Below, in pieces: positions 12,761 through 25,600 of a stretch of DNA of 64,000 nucleotides. The stretch spans positions 34,597,501 through 34,661,500 of the forward strand of contig NC_135137.1 of NCBI RefSeq assembly GCF_051014445.1, given 5' to 3'. Both the position numbers and the translations under genes were made by a program. The stretch's first letter is position 1; each line of letters starts with the position of its first letter. The notes beneath the pieces are model-generated. The model worked only from the letters and a program-made list of their open reading frames with translations, was not told where the DNA came from and did no database searches. Source of the DNA: Colletes latitarsis (taxonomy: Eukaryota; Arthropoda; Insecta; Hymenoptera; Colletidae).

Positions 12761-15227
12761 TTTGTCGGGGGTAAACAGAGTGCAGGGCCGAGGCAGGCAA
12801 ACGTATTACCGTGGAATATCTCGCGCCCACGGTCGCCATCGCTGTGTCATTTCTTTCCGCGACACCCGTTTCCACGTGTTTTCGTTCGTTCCCTTTGTCC
12901 CCTCCGCGGGTCCTGTCCGCCCTTTACGGATTCACTGTCGCCCGCCCTTTGGCGGAACCCGTAGTCGATAATCTAACTCACGTTTTCGAGAAATTACCTC
13001 CCGGGGTCAGGAGTTGCGATTGTTTCCGGACGCAGCCAGAAGCAAATAGTACTCGAAGCGTCATTTTCGCGGTGACACGAGGGACGGGGGGCGCAGAAAC
13101 ATACGGACCATTTAATTAAAATCATCCCGGCGAGTCCCGAGAGAAATCTTGTTTGTGGAAAGGGCTGCGTTTCACGGGAATATTAATTACACCACGCCGA
13201 GGATGCGTTTGTCCCTGCGCCCTGGGCTTGGATTATGTTTCCTGTCCAAAGGAGTTCCCTTGCCTCGCACGGGAGTTCGCAAAGTCGTCGCAGTCCGATA
13301 TCGCGTCAAGGATAACGTAATATACTGTCTCTGACGGATATACGCGTTTCGCCCGGCATAAGTACCTAACATGGCTTTTTAATCTCGCGATACGCGGCCT
13401 TTGATGCGCGTTTTTTGACCTGCACACGGTCTCCGGTAAAGACTTTCTATAATATGGTACGCGATGTCTTGAAACGAAGCCACCCGGAATAGGAGGCTTT
13501 GGGATTCGTTGATGATATCACCGAGAACGCAACCACGTCGATAAGAATTAACTATTTACTCGAAAGACTCGACAAATTGATTTCTTCACATTTTTTCTTA
13601 GCAAATGGTTGGAACGTCTTTATGAGGTGATAATAGTAAAGTTAATTGAGAGTAATAAGACTGAGAATAAAATTCATTTTGATATCATTTTTTATGCTTC
13701 ACGAAGTTCATCGTAGAATTCCTATTTAGAAGTTATTATAGGAAAAAGTATAATGGTTTCATGGCGTTAATAATTTTTCACTCTGTCTGGCGATAACTGT
13801 ACACTTTTAAAGTCCATAAACATTTCTTTTCAACACCCTCTGTACCGTTACGAAGACGATAACGGTTCTCGAATGCAAACACCGAACGCTACGTTATGAT
13901 TTCCTAGGGGCGATAACGTGCTGATTATATCCACTCTTGAAAACCCTTCAATGTCGACCTTGGGTATCCACAAGAGGGTCGGACGGAGTAATAGTCGTAT
14001 CCGGGCCAAATAGATTTGGCGCGCCGCTACGTTGCCCACCCACCGTCGTAAATTTCGCCCGATAATCTAGAAACTTTTCGAGCGAACGGGCAAGGAGGAG
14101 AGCACTCGTTTCGAATCCCGTGCTCGTCTAAACAAATAGAAAAACGTGCATCTCGAACAACGCGACCATGATAGGTCTCGTAAGGAATACATTTTAATGT
14201 AAAGCTCTGGTAAAAAGTATTACGACAATTACTAAGAAATTGTCATTTTCTAACACTGTCCTTACAGCGTGGCATTGTTTCTCGTTCCGAAACCTCGTTA
14301 GCCGGAGATTATTCGAAGTTAATGTTTCGTCGACGTTGAAACTGTTAACGGAATATAGGTGCACAGGAAAATAGACGCAAATCGGGTCGTTAAAGCAGGA
14401 TTACGAAGGAACCTTTCTCTCTGCAGAATATCACGAACTCACGTATCTTCCTATTCGTTCCGGAAATCCAAGAAACGCGCGTCGAACGTTGCCTCCTTCC
14501 TGCGCAACGAGCCCGCAGTGTACCGTTATCCCCGAAAAGTATATCGGGCCATTTTCTGTTGCCCTCCTTTCCCCCAGAATGCATCCGTTAAGACTGGGCC
14601 GCCTTTTCCGCTTCGTGCATTTACCACGAGCTGCTTTATACACCTCCGTTTCTCCGACGGTCCATCCGTCTTTCGCGGAAAGACGTACAGACGTTCTCGG
14701 TTGGTTCGTCTCCCCGTATATTCTACCCTGCCACTTTATCCTCGAATCCGCTCTCGGTGGCTCCAATTTCTACCGCTTATCCTCGATTAATGCGATCTTG
14801 GAGACGCTCGAGCATCACCGAGTCTAGAAAAAGTCTGCTTTGTTCCGTACCCAGACGAAATTATTTCCTAGCGTTTGCAAAGAAATCGGATCCGTTGGAA
14901 CGTTTATTTAACTTTGCAGCCCGATGACTAACTTGGGCGATCGCGTACTAAACATTCAGTTAAACACCAGCGGTTTGCAAGGATAATCACCTTGGAAGCG
15001 TGGTGTACTTGCTAGGTGATGGAAACGTGGTCACTGAAACTAACCACTGTGCTTAAATGGATATTCCCTAGAATTTCTAACATACAATGTTATTTTAACG
15101 CCATTTAACTTCACGACGTTTCTTATAGTATACGTATAATGAATTGTTCAATATTTGCTTCTATTCTTATTGTTTGTTTTCAATTTTCACTGTTTTGGAA
15201 CAGTCTAACAACGCGTATTAAAATTAG

Positions 15228-15773
15228 TTAAACTTTAGACGCGTGCAGTTCCGAAACTACTAGTGCTTTATTAATAATTGAGCCACTGTTAGAAGCGGCA
15301 AAGCCTCCCCTTTAAAACGATTTTTAGTTTTTGCCGATCCGACTTCCCGTTCCGGAGATATCGTAATTTATGTAAATGGTCATTTTTTTAATTTGACTAG
15401 CTCTGTCTCCGTCTAACGCGTCGCGTCGGACTTCCTTCTCGCACGTTGACCCACTAACCGAGTGACCGAGTGACGTCACGTTTACTATTTACTACGAGCA
15501 CGTGCGAACGACAAGGCCGTAGTAAGAAAGTTCATTGATCTTACGACGTAAACAAAGGCTTTGGTTTCATTCGATCGACTTGAAATTAAAATCCTCATAT
15601 CTCCGGAACTAATTGAGCTATCGACTTGTTCGAACGCTCGTTTTAAAGGGCACTTCATCCCCTATTCAATGAACATACCAGCTACTATAATTTTTGTTAT
15701 CTTCTATGTTTATTTTGAAATTTACTTTGACGCTATATACCTAAAAAAGTTCCAACAATTCCTATTGACTATA
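15228..15773 (+). mobile_element. Foldback-like repeat, family 2 copy A, about 545 bp
   Basis: The copy starts near TAAACTTTAGACGCG and ends near CAATTCCTATTGACTATA. It is recognised because the whole sequence recurs at 52925-53674. The two halves contain matched inverted repeats at equal spacing. CCTTTAAAACGA (15309-15320) pairs with TCGTTTTAAAGG (15638-15649), and GTTCCGGAGATAT (15349-15361) pairs with ATATCTCCGGAAC (15597-15609). These define a long imperfect stem around a CpG-rich centre that includes TGACCGAGTGACGTCACG. There is no coding capacity and no clear target-site duplication, so the exact ends are uncertain by a few bases. Confidence 0.85.
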
Positions 15774-15833
15774 TGACTTGTGTGCAGTAAGACTGGATTG
15801 TAAATTGTTTACTGAATTAAAAATAGAACATTA

Positions 15834-16020
15834 GGAGTACCCGTGCCTCTATACATGAAGTGTCAGTAGGTTTATAGGTGTACTATGTACGCTGATGACA
15901 CTCAGTCGTTTATGATTTTTGATTGTAACTGTATAAAATCTACCAAATGTAAACTTGAATATGGCCTCATATTTTTGAACTTAAAATTTGAAGTTCAAAA
16001 ATCAACCAGAAAAAAAGTAA
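15834..16020 (+). pseudogene. Decayed LINE reverse transcriptase, catalytic box fragment
   Basis: One frame reads GVPVPLYMKCQ, a stop codon, then VYRCTMYADDTQSFMIF. YADD (15888-15899) is the catalytic metal-binding motif of non-LTR retrotransposon reverse transcriptases. The preceding GVP and PLY match the usual GVPQGS...GPLLF stretch with its middle deleted. The in-frame stop and the internal deletion show it is dead. Downstream residues are weakly LINE-like up to about 16020, after which similarity is lost. It is probably the same insertion as the fragment at 16690-17245, which is in the same phase. A jockey- or CR1-like clade is likely but cannot be settled by eye. Confidence 0.8.
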
Positions 16021-16689
16021 CAGTTTATAAATAATAATTTTCTTTACCGTCTTGTAGTATTTACTGCAAATGAGACTGCATATTTTTGCAGCTGCGATAT
16101 TATAGCCGATGTCAAGGCGGATACAGTGATGCATTGTTCACAGTCAATCTTTCGCAAACCCTTATAATATTTCAGGTGTCATGTTTACATACCACCTACC
16201 TTTTTCCTTGATCCTATCTTCCACATATATAATACCTGAGCTCTCTCTGGTTTATTCCCCTCTGGCTGGAAACATGTTACCATCCACCCGACGCCGAAAT
16301 CGTCTAATTCTCCGTCTACGGATTCCTTTTGGCCCATTTCACGAACCTCATTGCTACACGAACTGCTCGCAAGGCTCTGCTACGCTTAACTTCAACGGTT
16401 TATTAACACATGTAATGCCGTGCCGAACTTTCAGTCTGGTTTTCATCATCCATTTAATACAAACACCGTACTCTCGTGCGTCTCTGATTCGGTTTTACGC
16501 GCCATAAATTTTCAACCTATCACGCTCGTTACAAGATTTCTCGCGAGCTTTTGAAAAGCTAAATCATTTTCAAACGTCACTCCAGAGAAGTGTCCGAAAA
16601 CTGTGCTTAAAAGTAATTTTAAAAATGAAAAATAGAATACAAAAAATTCGTAAATATTCTTAGATACAGCGTTGAGTATTTATTATTTT
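16021..16689 (+). other. Unassigned segment between two LINE pieces
   Basis: In an intact LINE I would expect roughly 100 residues between YADD and the C-terminal segment, but about 670 bp lie here. An open frame of 108 codons (16181-16507) lacks LINE motifs. The extra length suggests inserted or rearranged DNA inside the old element. No ends or target duplications of an insertion are visible. Confidence 0.4.
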
Positions 16690-17245
16690 CCTACGTAATT
16701 TTCGTGGACATTCTTCGGGAATCTTGGTGTTCGCCTGAAACCAGCTTGGAACTTCGACCATCGTATCGCGAATCCATGTCGCGAAATATTCTTCATATTC
16801 GTCTTCATATTCTATATTCGTCTCGTCGTCTTCCATCCGTTCCTCAGAAACTCCTCTTGTTCCAGTTTCTCGTAATCTCCCTTTTCGATTATTGCGACAT
16901 TGTATATGGTCCTTGTCTTTCCTCTCGTCTTGCCTCCTGCGTACGTGTCCAAAATTCTTATCTCTGGTACGTATACAATGGTCGTAAATTTGATCACATC
17001 TCTCTTCTCCTTTAAAATGTCTGACTGAAATGGATCTTTTACTTTTGTTGCCTCGTTTGCAAGACTCTTACCACCGGTTCTCCGTCTTACCTTGCCAATC
17101 GTACTCGTATCAATATTTCATATCCCTCCGTCGACTCACTCCACCATATTTATAAAAATATTTTTATCGACGAAAAGCAAACACTTTTATTTCTCCCTAA
17201 TTTTTTCCCAAGCACACTCCGACTATAATTATGGATGTAAAGGAT
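16690..17245 (+). pseudogene. Decayed LINE reverse transcriptase, C-terminal segment
   Basis: The first part reads NLGVRLKPAWNFDHRIANP (16720-16776), the usual LGV...F..H motif that follows the RT core. A frameshift near 16838 moves to another frame reading LFDYCDIVYGPCLSSRLAS, then VQNSYLWYVYNGRKFDHISLL, typical of the conserved LINE C-terminal region. After stops at 17013 and 17022 the same frame goes on with CCLVCKTLTTGSPSYLANR and ends PSTLRL, a stop, then LWM. It has at least one frameshift and several stops, so it is not functional. No poly-A tail or target duplication was found, so the 3' end is approximate. Confidence 0.85.
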
Positions 17246-20200
17246 TAATATTTACTTGGTCAAAGAGTCCAATGTTAAGTAATCTTCTCGACACTGAATA
17301 ACAAAGGTCAAATAAAAGATAAATAGGACAGTTGCGTTTCCCCTTTGAAATTGAAAAAGTTTCGCCGAAAATTTGTTTTCGCGATATTTGGATGCAAAGT
17401 TTTTCGAATGGATACCCCGTATATGTTTGCTCCCTTGTAAAAGGATGTTGTACGGTCGAAACACGCTCGACGGTGCGAAACGAGCGCGCGTTCGTTTGAC
17501 TTTCACGTTTCGTGCCGCGAAATTGCGTGGATATTCATCTGGTTGGGCAACGTTCCGTTAAGCGCGTTACGTGGCGTTACGTTTCGATCAGATTTAAGCG
17601 GACGCGTTGCAAAATTCTTACACGTTATGGATTATACGCGCGCCGGTCGCGGAGGAATTAGATCGGACAGGGGAAAACCGTGGACGGTGTCGAGAAGTTC
17701 CCGAATTCGGCGACCACTGGGAGGCATCGTGACGCGGAACTTTGCTAATCAACACCGTGCTCGTTAATTACTGTTACCAGTACCGAATGAATACATTACG
17801 CTCGCTCGTTGGCGAAACCCGGTGCGTGGGATATTTCGTGTTGCCGTGCATCAGATTTGCAAAAGGGCTCGTTTATTATTCCAAAGTTCGACGAACGAAT
17901 CTTGCTGGAAATTGTTGGGATTGTCCCATTTCTACAGATTTCCTAAATACTAAAGTAGCACTTTATGCAGAAATTGGCAATTAGGAATATGAATTTTTTC
18001 GTAGAAAATTATTTCTGGAAAAAATTGATTTTAAAACTCTGTGGGCACGCGTTCAATTCAGTGTAACATTGCTCGTTAACGTGTACGACCATTATTCACT
18101 GTTTCTACCTTCTATAGGTGCTCGTTCATATCGATGGTGGTACAATATTGTTTGTTTTAATTGATCGTAACTAGTTAGAAAATATAAAACGAAGGACGAG
18201 TAATGCTGTGCTCCAATTAGTGCTCCAAACGCTAATACAAGTAGAAATGACGAGCAATGGTCAGACACGTTAGCTCCGCCGTACTTAGTCGTTTGAGAAT
18301 CTTTCTTTTCGAAGACGAAATCTCGTATGGAAATATTTTATTCTATTTTTTAGATTTTGTTTCATACTTGGAACAACTTTCACCTTTGTTGTACTACTCG
18401 TTTCACAACATTCTGTATAATTACATTAGTTTCTTGCGGTTTCATCACAGAGACATCAAAGTTTCAATTCCCATTAAATGATTATTGTTACGAAATTTAT
18501 ATACACGCTAAACATCGCACAATGATCTATAGTTTGCGACAGTTTGGGAAATAATAATTAATTTGCGATTAGGGACAACTACTCTCGTTTGGAATGCAAT
18601 ACATTGGTTCTAGCTTTTAGTTTCGGCAATATTAGTAGGGATTAGTCGGAATTGCTGGCGGAACTGCGCGTTCGTAATGTTTGTTGTGAAGATGTTAACG
18701 ATCAACTTGGAGGAGAAAGAACGCGCCATTATCATTATTCCGCAGTCTAGTGTTGCACGGCGAATTCCTAGCATTCCGTGACTTCTACGGGAGGACGTTA
18801 ATTCTCCTTACGACCTTCGGCCTCAGCCCCGAAAATAACTTATCCGTGATTACACCGCGCTTGAATTCGATGTGGCGCCAACATGAATTATTAATGAAAC
18901 GCGACGGGGAAAAAATGAAAAGATACGAGGCCGAAATAGCGTGTGTACAGCTATATATCAATCTGAGACGATTGGCGGAGAAAGGCGTAACAGCGTGAAA
19001 TATTTTCAACGCGGAGACTAAAAATTCGCCGCCTTAAATTTCTTTCGCGTTTCGAATAATATTTAATATTCGAATTTACATATTCATTTTAAAAGAAATT
19101 CGAGGCTCAACTATATCCAAGAATTGTTAAATTGTTCTTCATAGTAAGTTTGTGGTATATTCTTTCTCGCAATTTTATTTACAATAAAAATGTTGGTACC
19201 ACCTACTTTGGCCTCTGTAAAATTCCCTGAATGAACAAAACTTCAATTTTTATAAATTATTTCCCCTCATAAAACTTTCTGTTCAATTTAATAAATTATC
19301 GAACATATTTTTAGAACGTATCTTCCTAGTATTTAAATATTATCATGTCTGAGTTTGGATGTTGAATAATCGCGGTTACTGAATACGTGAATAAAGATTC
19401 GACAGTTTCTAATTTCAACGTGCATCGATTTCTACCGCCGTTTTACGTAAAACATCGAATAAACAGTGACCCCCGGCCGCTGTCTGATCGTCTGTATTAT
19501 CAATAACTTGTTCCACGGAATAACTCGTGAGAACGGGTCACGCTCGGAGGGTTTCCCGTCATATCGAGGACGAAACCGAGAAATCCAGTTCGAAGGGTAT
19601 CGATGCCATCCGAGCGTAGTCGTAGCCAAAAGACATTAATATGCTAAGTAACCGAGCGTCGAGTCCTCGTTACAACGCGCTCTATCATCGCCGAAATCGA
19701 TGCCAGCGTACAATATAAGTAGTTAACCGTGTCCAATCCTTTTCGCGACCAGACACTGGAAGATATCCTCGCAGACGATTTTAATTCTCCATCGAAACGT
19801 TGGGCGATCGATTCGCTGGAAATTGGACCGCCTCGGAAGTAGCCATTTCGGGGAACGTTTTGTAACGACTTTTCGAAAGTACCGCTACCGAGTTCCGGTT
19901 CTGTATATCGTATCCGCTCGGTTCATAACGCCACTCGTCGCGGAAGTTACGACGAAGAAAATAGACGTGGAAACCAAGAGGGCTCGGGACGCATATCATC
20001 GTGGGCGGGGTAGAGTAATGCGCGATTAAGACAAGCGGACCACCGTTTGTAATAGTTTACCGAAACCCCGTCCGTTTCCTCCTCCTTTCTTTCCCCCGGT
20101 GTTTGTATTGGCCGAGCACACCGACGCCAGTCGGATTCGCTGCTCTCCAAGTTTCGTTGCGGTTTCCGCGAAATTGCTTTATAATTCTTGATTTACGACT

Positions 20201-22457
20201 CCCTCTGGCCGACATCCCCCCTCGAGATTCCGCTCTTCTTTTCACTCGGTTCTTCTCAGCCTTTTCACTTTTCTGGCCGGCCTCGACGCGTTCGAAAAAT
20301 ATCCTCCCCGTTTCTTCTGGCGCTCAGCGTTCGTTTAAATATCGCTTACCCGGGATCGCTGTCGCCCCTAGGAAGCCCAGTCCTCTGGGAAGCGTCTTCG
20401 ACTGCTCGACGAAGTCACCGAGGCGTTGGACGAAGTTCTTTTTACGCGACGCAGTGACTGGCTCGACGATAAGTCAAACATGATAGGAGGAAACGATGGA
20501 AAGATTTTCTCGTTCGTGGTGCCATTACGGCGGTACTGCAAAGAGACCTTGATTTCTAAGGGTAGTAGAGAGTTGACAAATGAATGCATCAAAGAATCAC
20601 ATTTTAATCGAAATTTGCGTCATCATTCAGTTTTCTACATCAATTTTATTAGTTAAAATAAATAGTACTGATATTCCTCTATTTAATAAAGGTTATGAAA
20701 GTAAAATTAAAATTAAAGTCGATCAAAGCACCTGACGATTATTCCAGCTAAAATAAATATTCGTTCGTTTCTACTTTCGGGATAAACGATACGGAAGGCG
20801 TGAATTTGGGAACGCGTCGTTCGAGCAAATGCACAACAAACAAACACGCCTGGGAGTCGAGGTTCTCGCCGAGTAAGAGGAAGAGGTCCGTGTTCGCGCG
20901 GAGAGTTTCGTTGTCGAGTTGCTTTACCGATTCCCCGATTTAACGTAGTTAATCGCGCCGATTAACCCGACATTCTATCAGATACAGAGGGCAACTGCTG
21001 GCGAAGGGATTAAACGTCGACACGAGTCACGTTCGGTCGGAATTGCAGCCATCGGTCGTAACGGAGCTTCCTCTTTCGCGCGATGCTACCGATACGTGCC
21101 CGCGCCGGATAGGCAGTATCAGCTTTCGATCACGATTAGAGAGGACGAGGTCGCCCGGCTAACACATAGTCCCGGGTACTGCAGCTTGGAAATCTTGATA
21201 ATATAATTACGACGATGACCGAGTCCCTAACATTCCTCGTCCGTTTTCGCGTTATAGCTTGCGACTCCGTTGAAATACGGATTATGCGATTGTCCCGCGT
21301 ACGTCGTTGTCCGCTAAATCGTCTGTGAAACGCGCGATCGTGGTATCCGATACAACGGTCAAAAGCGGATTTTCGATCTATGTATATTTTGACGGACGAA
21401 TTGATCCATTTAACGCGATATACGAAGCTTGTTAGCCGAATGGTAACGATACGATCGTAGATTGAGATTCGTTCGAAAGTCGTAAATGAAGCTTGTACGA
21501 AGTACAAAATTGGTAGAAAACTTTTACGCTTTGGATGGTGCAATTTAACTTATTATATACCTATACGCATTTTAAATTTCTGACACGAAAATTGACACGT
21601 GATAAAAAGCCAGAAAATGAGACATGACAGGTTTACCATAAGCTACGTATCCATTAAGTCTTTCCAATTTGTCCAGAAGTAAATATCGGTGGCGATCCAA
21701 ACGATGTATCCTGTTCTTAATGCGTGGCGAGCCGTGTCGAGTTGCGGTCGAAACGCGATCGTGTCTGATATTTGAAAGTTAATAGTCGTATAAACGTAAT
21801 TAGAGATAATACAGGCGTGCTCGTGTTTTCGTAATTCGCGCGTGTTTCGTCGGCGATCGGGGGATTCCGTCGCGCGCGAGAAGTAAATAAACGGGGTCTG
21901 CGTAATGCATATGCAGCGAAGTCAGCTACTTCTGAAAGTGGGAAAATGAATTGCTCTCGCGATAAACTCGTATCTCGAGCACGATTCCTTTGCTCGAGTC
22001 GGGCACGTTTGTCGTTCTCTTGTTCCTTTGCCCCTCCCGTTCGTCGCATCGCCGAAAGTAAACTTGTACACCTTAAATTACGCCATTATCTCGCGGCGTA
22101 AATGACGCGCGACGTTCGCGAGTTTTCTCATGCATAATTATTTCTTGGCTTTTCCCTTTGCTCGCCGATAGCCGAGGGAATCGAATTGCACGAAGGTCGG
22201 AGCGTCGCGTAATTTCGTGGAACTCTCGACGTCGCGCAGTAAGCGTAAATCGCAAGACGGAAATATTGTATTACCGTCAAAGGGATATGCAATAATGTTT
22301 GCGAAACAAGATCAACATTCTTGTGCATTTAATGGAATTTAGTTTTCACGGAAGCGTGTAATAATTCGATAACGCAACGTCAGCGCGGCCACACGGAATG
22401 AAAATGCGAAAGCTAGGAATACTATCAACGAATACAATAGAGAGAAGAATACGTAGG
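17246..22457. other. Unassigned DNA with no supported gene
   Basis: CpG-dense patches at about 17450-17780, 19790-20500 and 20800-22250 hold overlapping short frames on both strands, up to 135 codons at 21136-21543 on the minus strand and 126 codons at 20103-20483. None is recognisable. AT-rich DNA fills the rest. No RNA gene signature or dispersed repeat was found here. Confidence 0.5.
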
Positions 22458-22607
22458 TCGCAATAATGTCGACAACATTGTGCACGCCGGATAAAAGAAC
22501 ACGTTGATTGCAATAACGTCACCGACGTCGTGCCGCGATAAACAAAGGGTCGCGTTCTCCGTAATAACGTCGACGAGTGCTGACGGAGAAAAGGGACAGG
22601 TGACGAG
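22458..22607. repeat. Minisatellite of three 50-bp units
   Basis: Three units start at 22458, 22508 and 22558, exactly 50 bp apart. Each opens with a variant of TCGCAATAACGTCGACGAC, followed by a variable stretch and then a GGATAAAAGAAC-like or GAGAAAAGGGAC-like tail. Sequence just upstream (about 22408-22457, GAGAGAAGAATACGTAGG) looks like a decayed fourth unit. The units have drifted, so the array is old. No coding frame runs through it. Confidence 0.75.
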
Positions 22608-25600
22608 TTCGAAGATACCAAAATTCCCGCGCGAAAAATTGACGCGCGAATGGAAATTTTTAGTGGAACGAAAGTGAAGTTGAAAGTGCTCAACATCTGT
22701 GTCCCTTTAATTTCATTTTGGACAAGGTCTTGAATATGCAACTCATTAAATTAAATAGTTTCCGTTAGAAGCTTACTATTTGGTATTAATTTTTAATTTT
22801 CTATTTGTTTTACTCACGTTACGATGGTTAGAGTTCGTCCACTGGAAACACTTTTCGTCAGTAATCGGTATTACGTTCTGTCGCGGTCTGGTAAAGCGTC
22901 CAGGAACCGAAAGCCCGGTGGTTCACACCTACTAGAGCGTCCTTTGATCGATACACAAACGCGTTTACGATTCGACGCTGGCCCGTCCATCGATCGCTCT
23001 CTGATTTTAAACACGATCGACGTCCTGTGAATTTTGTTCGGCGGTATTCCGGTTAGTTGCAGGTACATTTTGTGGCAATTACACCATTTAACGCTTCGTC
23101 AATGGGCACTCTCGTGAACGTGATTCTTAACGCGGTAGTATTTCAACATCCAATGTACATTGAAATCGTTCGCGATCGCGACGAGTGTACAATATAACGT
23201 TGATTAACCAAAGTGTCGGTTACAGAGAAAAACTGAAATTAAACTTACGAAACGATGCATTTTATAGAAGAAAAAATAATGATACTACTATTATTAATAC
23301 GTCTAAGACAAATACCCACTTTCGAACGATCGTTAGTATCCTAAAAGTATCGTTAACGAGAACTTGTACGATGTACGTTATTAAATAAGTAATGAAAGGA
23401 AAAGAATATCATCAGACAGAAAAGTGAAAATTATTAATACTTTGATTACCACTTTCGCGTGTACGTGATTTCGACAGGTAGTAATTATGGTCTGCTGTTA
23501 TTTATACGCGATCTTACTCTTCCTGTCATTACATCCGCTCAATGTTAAAGTTTCTTTAGATTCGAGTCTTACAAAAATGATTAATGTTTTTACTTATAAT
23601 AAACACCGTCGGAAAAAAATTGTCTTCCAAATTCTTTCGTAACAAATTTCCTACCTTCGTTTCCGCGGATTGATTAATTATCGGAACTGTTCGAGCCCCC
23701 TTATTATTTCTCATAATTGACGTTTTACCGTATCGATGGTTTCAACGCGTGACGTTTGAATTTCGGGCGATCCCTGAAAAGCTTGATCGATTATAATTGT
23801 TTGCTGTCAATTCCATCGTGTCGATGGCTCGAAAACGAAGAGACCGCGACGCGAATCGGATTCATTTTAATTAGTGTCGCGCGCAAAGGTTTTTAAAAAC
23901 GTGGGACAAACGCGTCCCGATATAACGACTAACTGTACGCGAGTTACTAATGAGCAGATAATTAATTGAGAGGTGCGCGCGAGTCCGTGGTAAGTCGAGA
24001 ACTGTGATAACGAGTGCGAGGAAACTGGCCTGTGTGTATCCGCGTTGCCATACTTAATTACCAACGCGGCCAAACACGCGGTTTGATTCAAGCCCCGACG
24101 CTCGACGTTGCACAGTTTCAGCGAAACCGGGTCAAAATATATTCTCGCAAACTTTCGTCGTCTTACTTTTCTTCGTTTTTCATTCGCGATCTAGACGACG
24201 ACGTATTTATGGACTCTCGTGACAATGGCGGAAACAGGGAGGAAACTGTTGGCAGATTCGCCGGCGAAAGGCAAGCGCGAACGCGACGCTTCCTTTTGTT
24301 CTAAACTGTGTTTTTTCTTCGCCAGAGTTAAGTGAAGCATACGAGCGTGAAGACATTCATGCATTTTTCTACGTGGCGTTTCATCTTGCGGTACAAAAAT
24401 GCCAGAATTAAATTTTCTTCTCTCTCCTCTTGTTCCAGAGAATTTTTGATTCGCTACACCGAACCTCCGTTGAGTCGAGTAACGAAAGATTAAACGCGTA
24501 CGAAAAACGAAATATGTGTTCTCTGGTTAAGGTGTTCTATAAATTTGATAAGAATCGATTCGACGATCTTAAATCTCCCAATTCGTGGCGTGCAAGTTTC
24601 AGTACGATTCAGTAACGTAATCATAAATACGATAACAGTTTGAATCGTCTGGTGTCCAGCGTGAAGGAAGAATTAAGAGTCGCCTGTCTATCTCCGGTTT
24701 CTATAATACAAACCCGCAGCGAGGTTTTCCCATTTTCCCGTGTCGCGACGTATGCGAATCGTTAAACATTCACGGAAGTCATATGCTATAAAATGTAACG
24801 GGCACGAGCCCTTTTTCTCCCTTACGATGCCCGCGAGAGTCGCGGGGTCTCGAGTCGAGACCACGACGCGACTAAGAGGTTAAAATGGAAGATGGTGTTT
24901 AAAGCGTAGGCACACGATGGAACAGGGTCACCGAGTTTCGCGAGCATTCTATTACGGTAGCACACTGGCCCCTATCCAAACTATCGACAGTTCCGACGTC
25001 GCGCACAAATTATTCGAAAAATCGTCGAGCGTGCTCCGGGGCCACGGAAGCGTAATCGATACGACTTTTGTCTACCTTTTCCGTGCCGGGCTCTTTATGA
25101 AACGATCCGATCCCCGTCCTGCCGATAAAACAAAGAGTCCCTGGGTCGATATTCCTCTCCGTGCTTTCCGAGACACGGTATTTCAATCGGGCAACGCGCG
25201 CGATAAAACTGTATCTCTTGATTGTCAATAAAACCAGCCCTCCCCTTCGCCGGGCTATCGAGAATTTCGCGAGCCAAATAAGTATACTCGCGATACCGAA
25301 TCGCGCGCTTCCGCGACCCAACGGAGCGGAAACTTGCTCCCGGTAATTGTTCCGGTTAACGCACGGATCGACGGCGCCCGATGGAACGTCACAGCCACGT
25401 TGCAAAAAAGAAATCTAACATCGTACTGGCGATTCTCTCGGAAATCTGGGCGAAAATCGCGTTGACTGTTAAACGCTCGGGGTTCTGATTAAAAAGTTCA
25501 GACGCGACGAAAGTTCTGCCACGGCGGCGAGTTTTCCATCCCGGGCGCCGTCCTGCGGAATTTTTAGCAGCTTAAGCGAGCCTTTTACTCCGGAACTCTA

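Larger units (their letters stand above)
4917..15227. other. Long unassigned stretch with no supported gene
   Basis: About 10 kb with CpG-dense patches (for example 7400-7700, 8430-8730, 10740-11030, 11780-13300 and 14360-14830) separated by AT-rich DNA. Open frames cluster in the CpG-dense patches because stop codons are rare there. The longest are 195 codons (12377-12964, not ATG-started), 149 codons (11738-12187 minus, GTG-started) and 143 codons (14359-14790, not ATG-started). None shows a recognisable domain, and several overlap open frames on the other strand. Small hairpins and TATA-like sites are listed separately. Confidence 0.5.

Noticed and set aside
12377..12964. 195-codon open frame, the longest in the window
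   Set aside because: It does not begin with ATG, shows no domain, and overlaps several other open frames in a CpG-dense patch where stop codons are rare. No splice-bounded exon structure could be argued.
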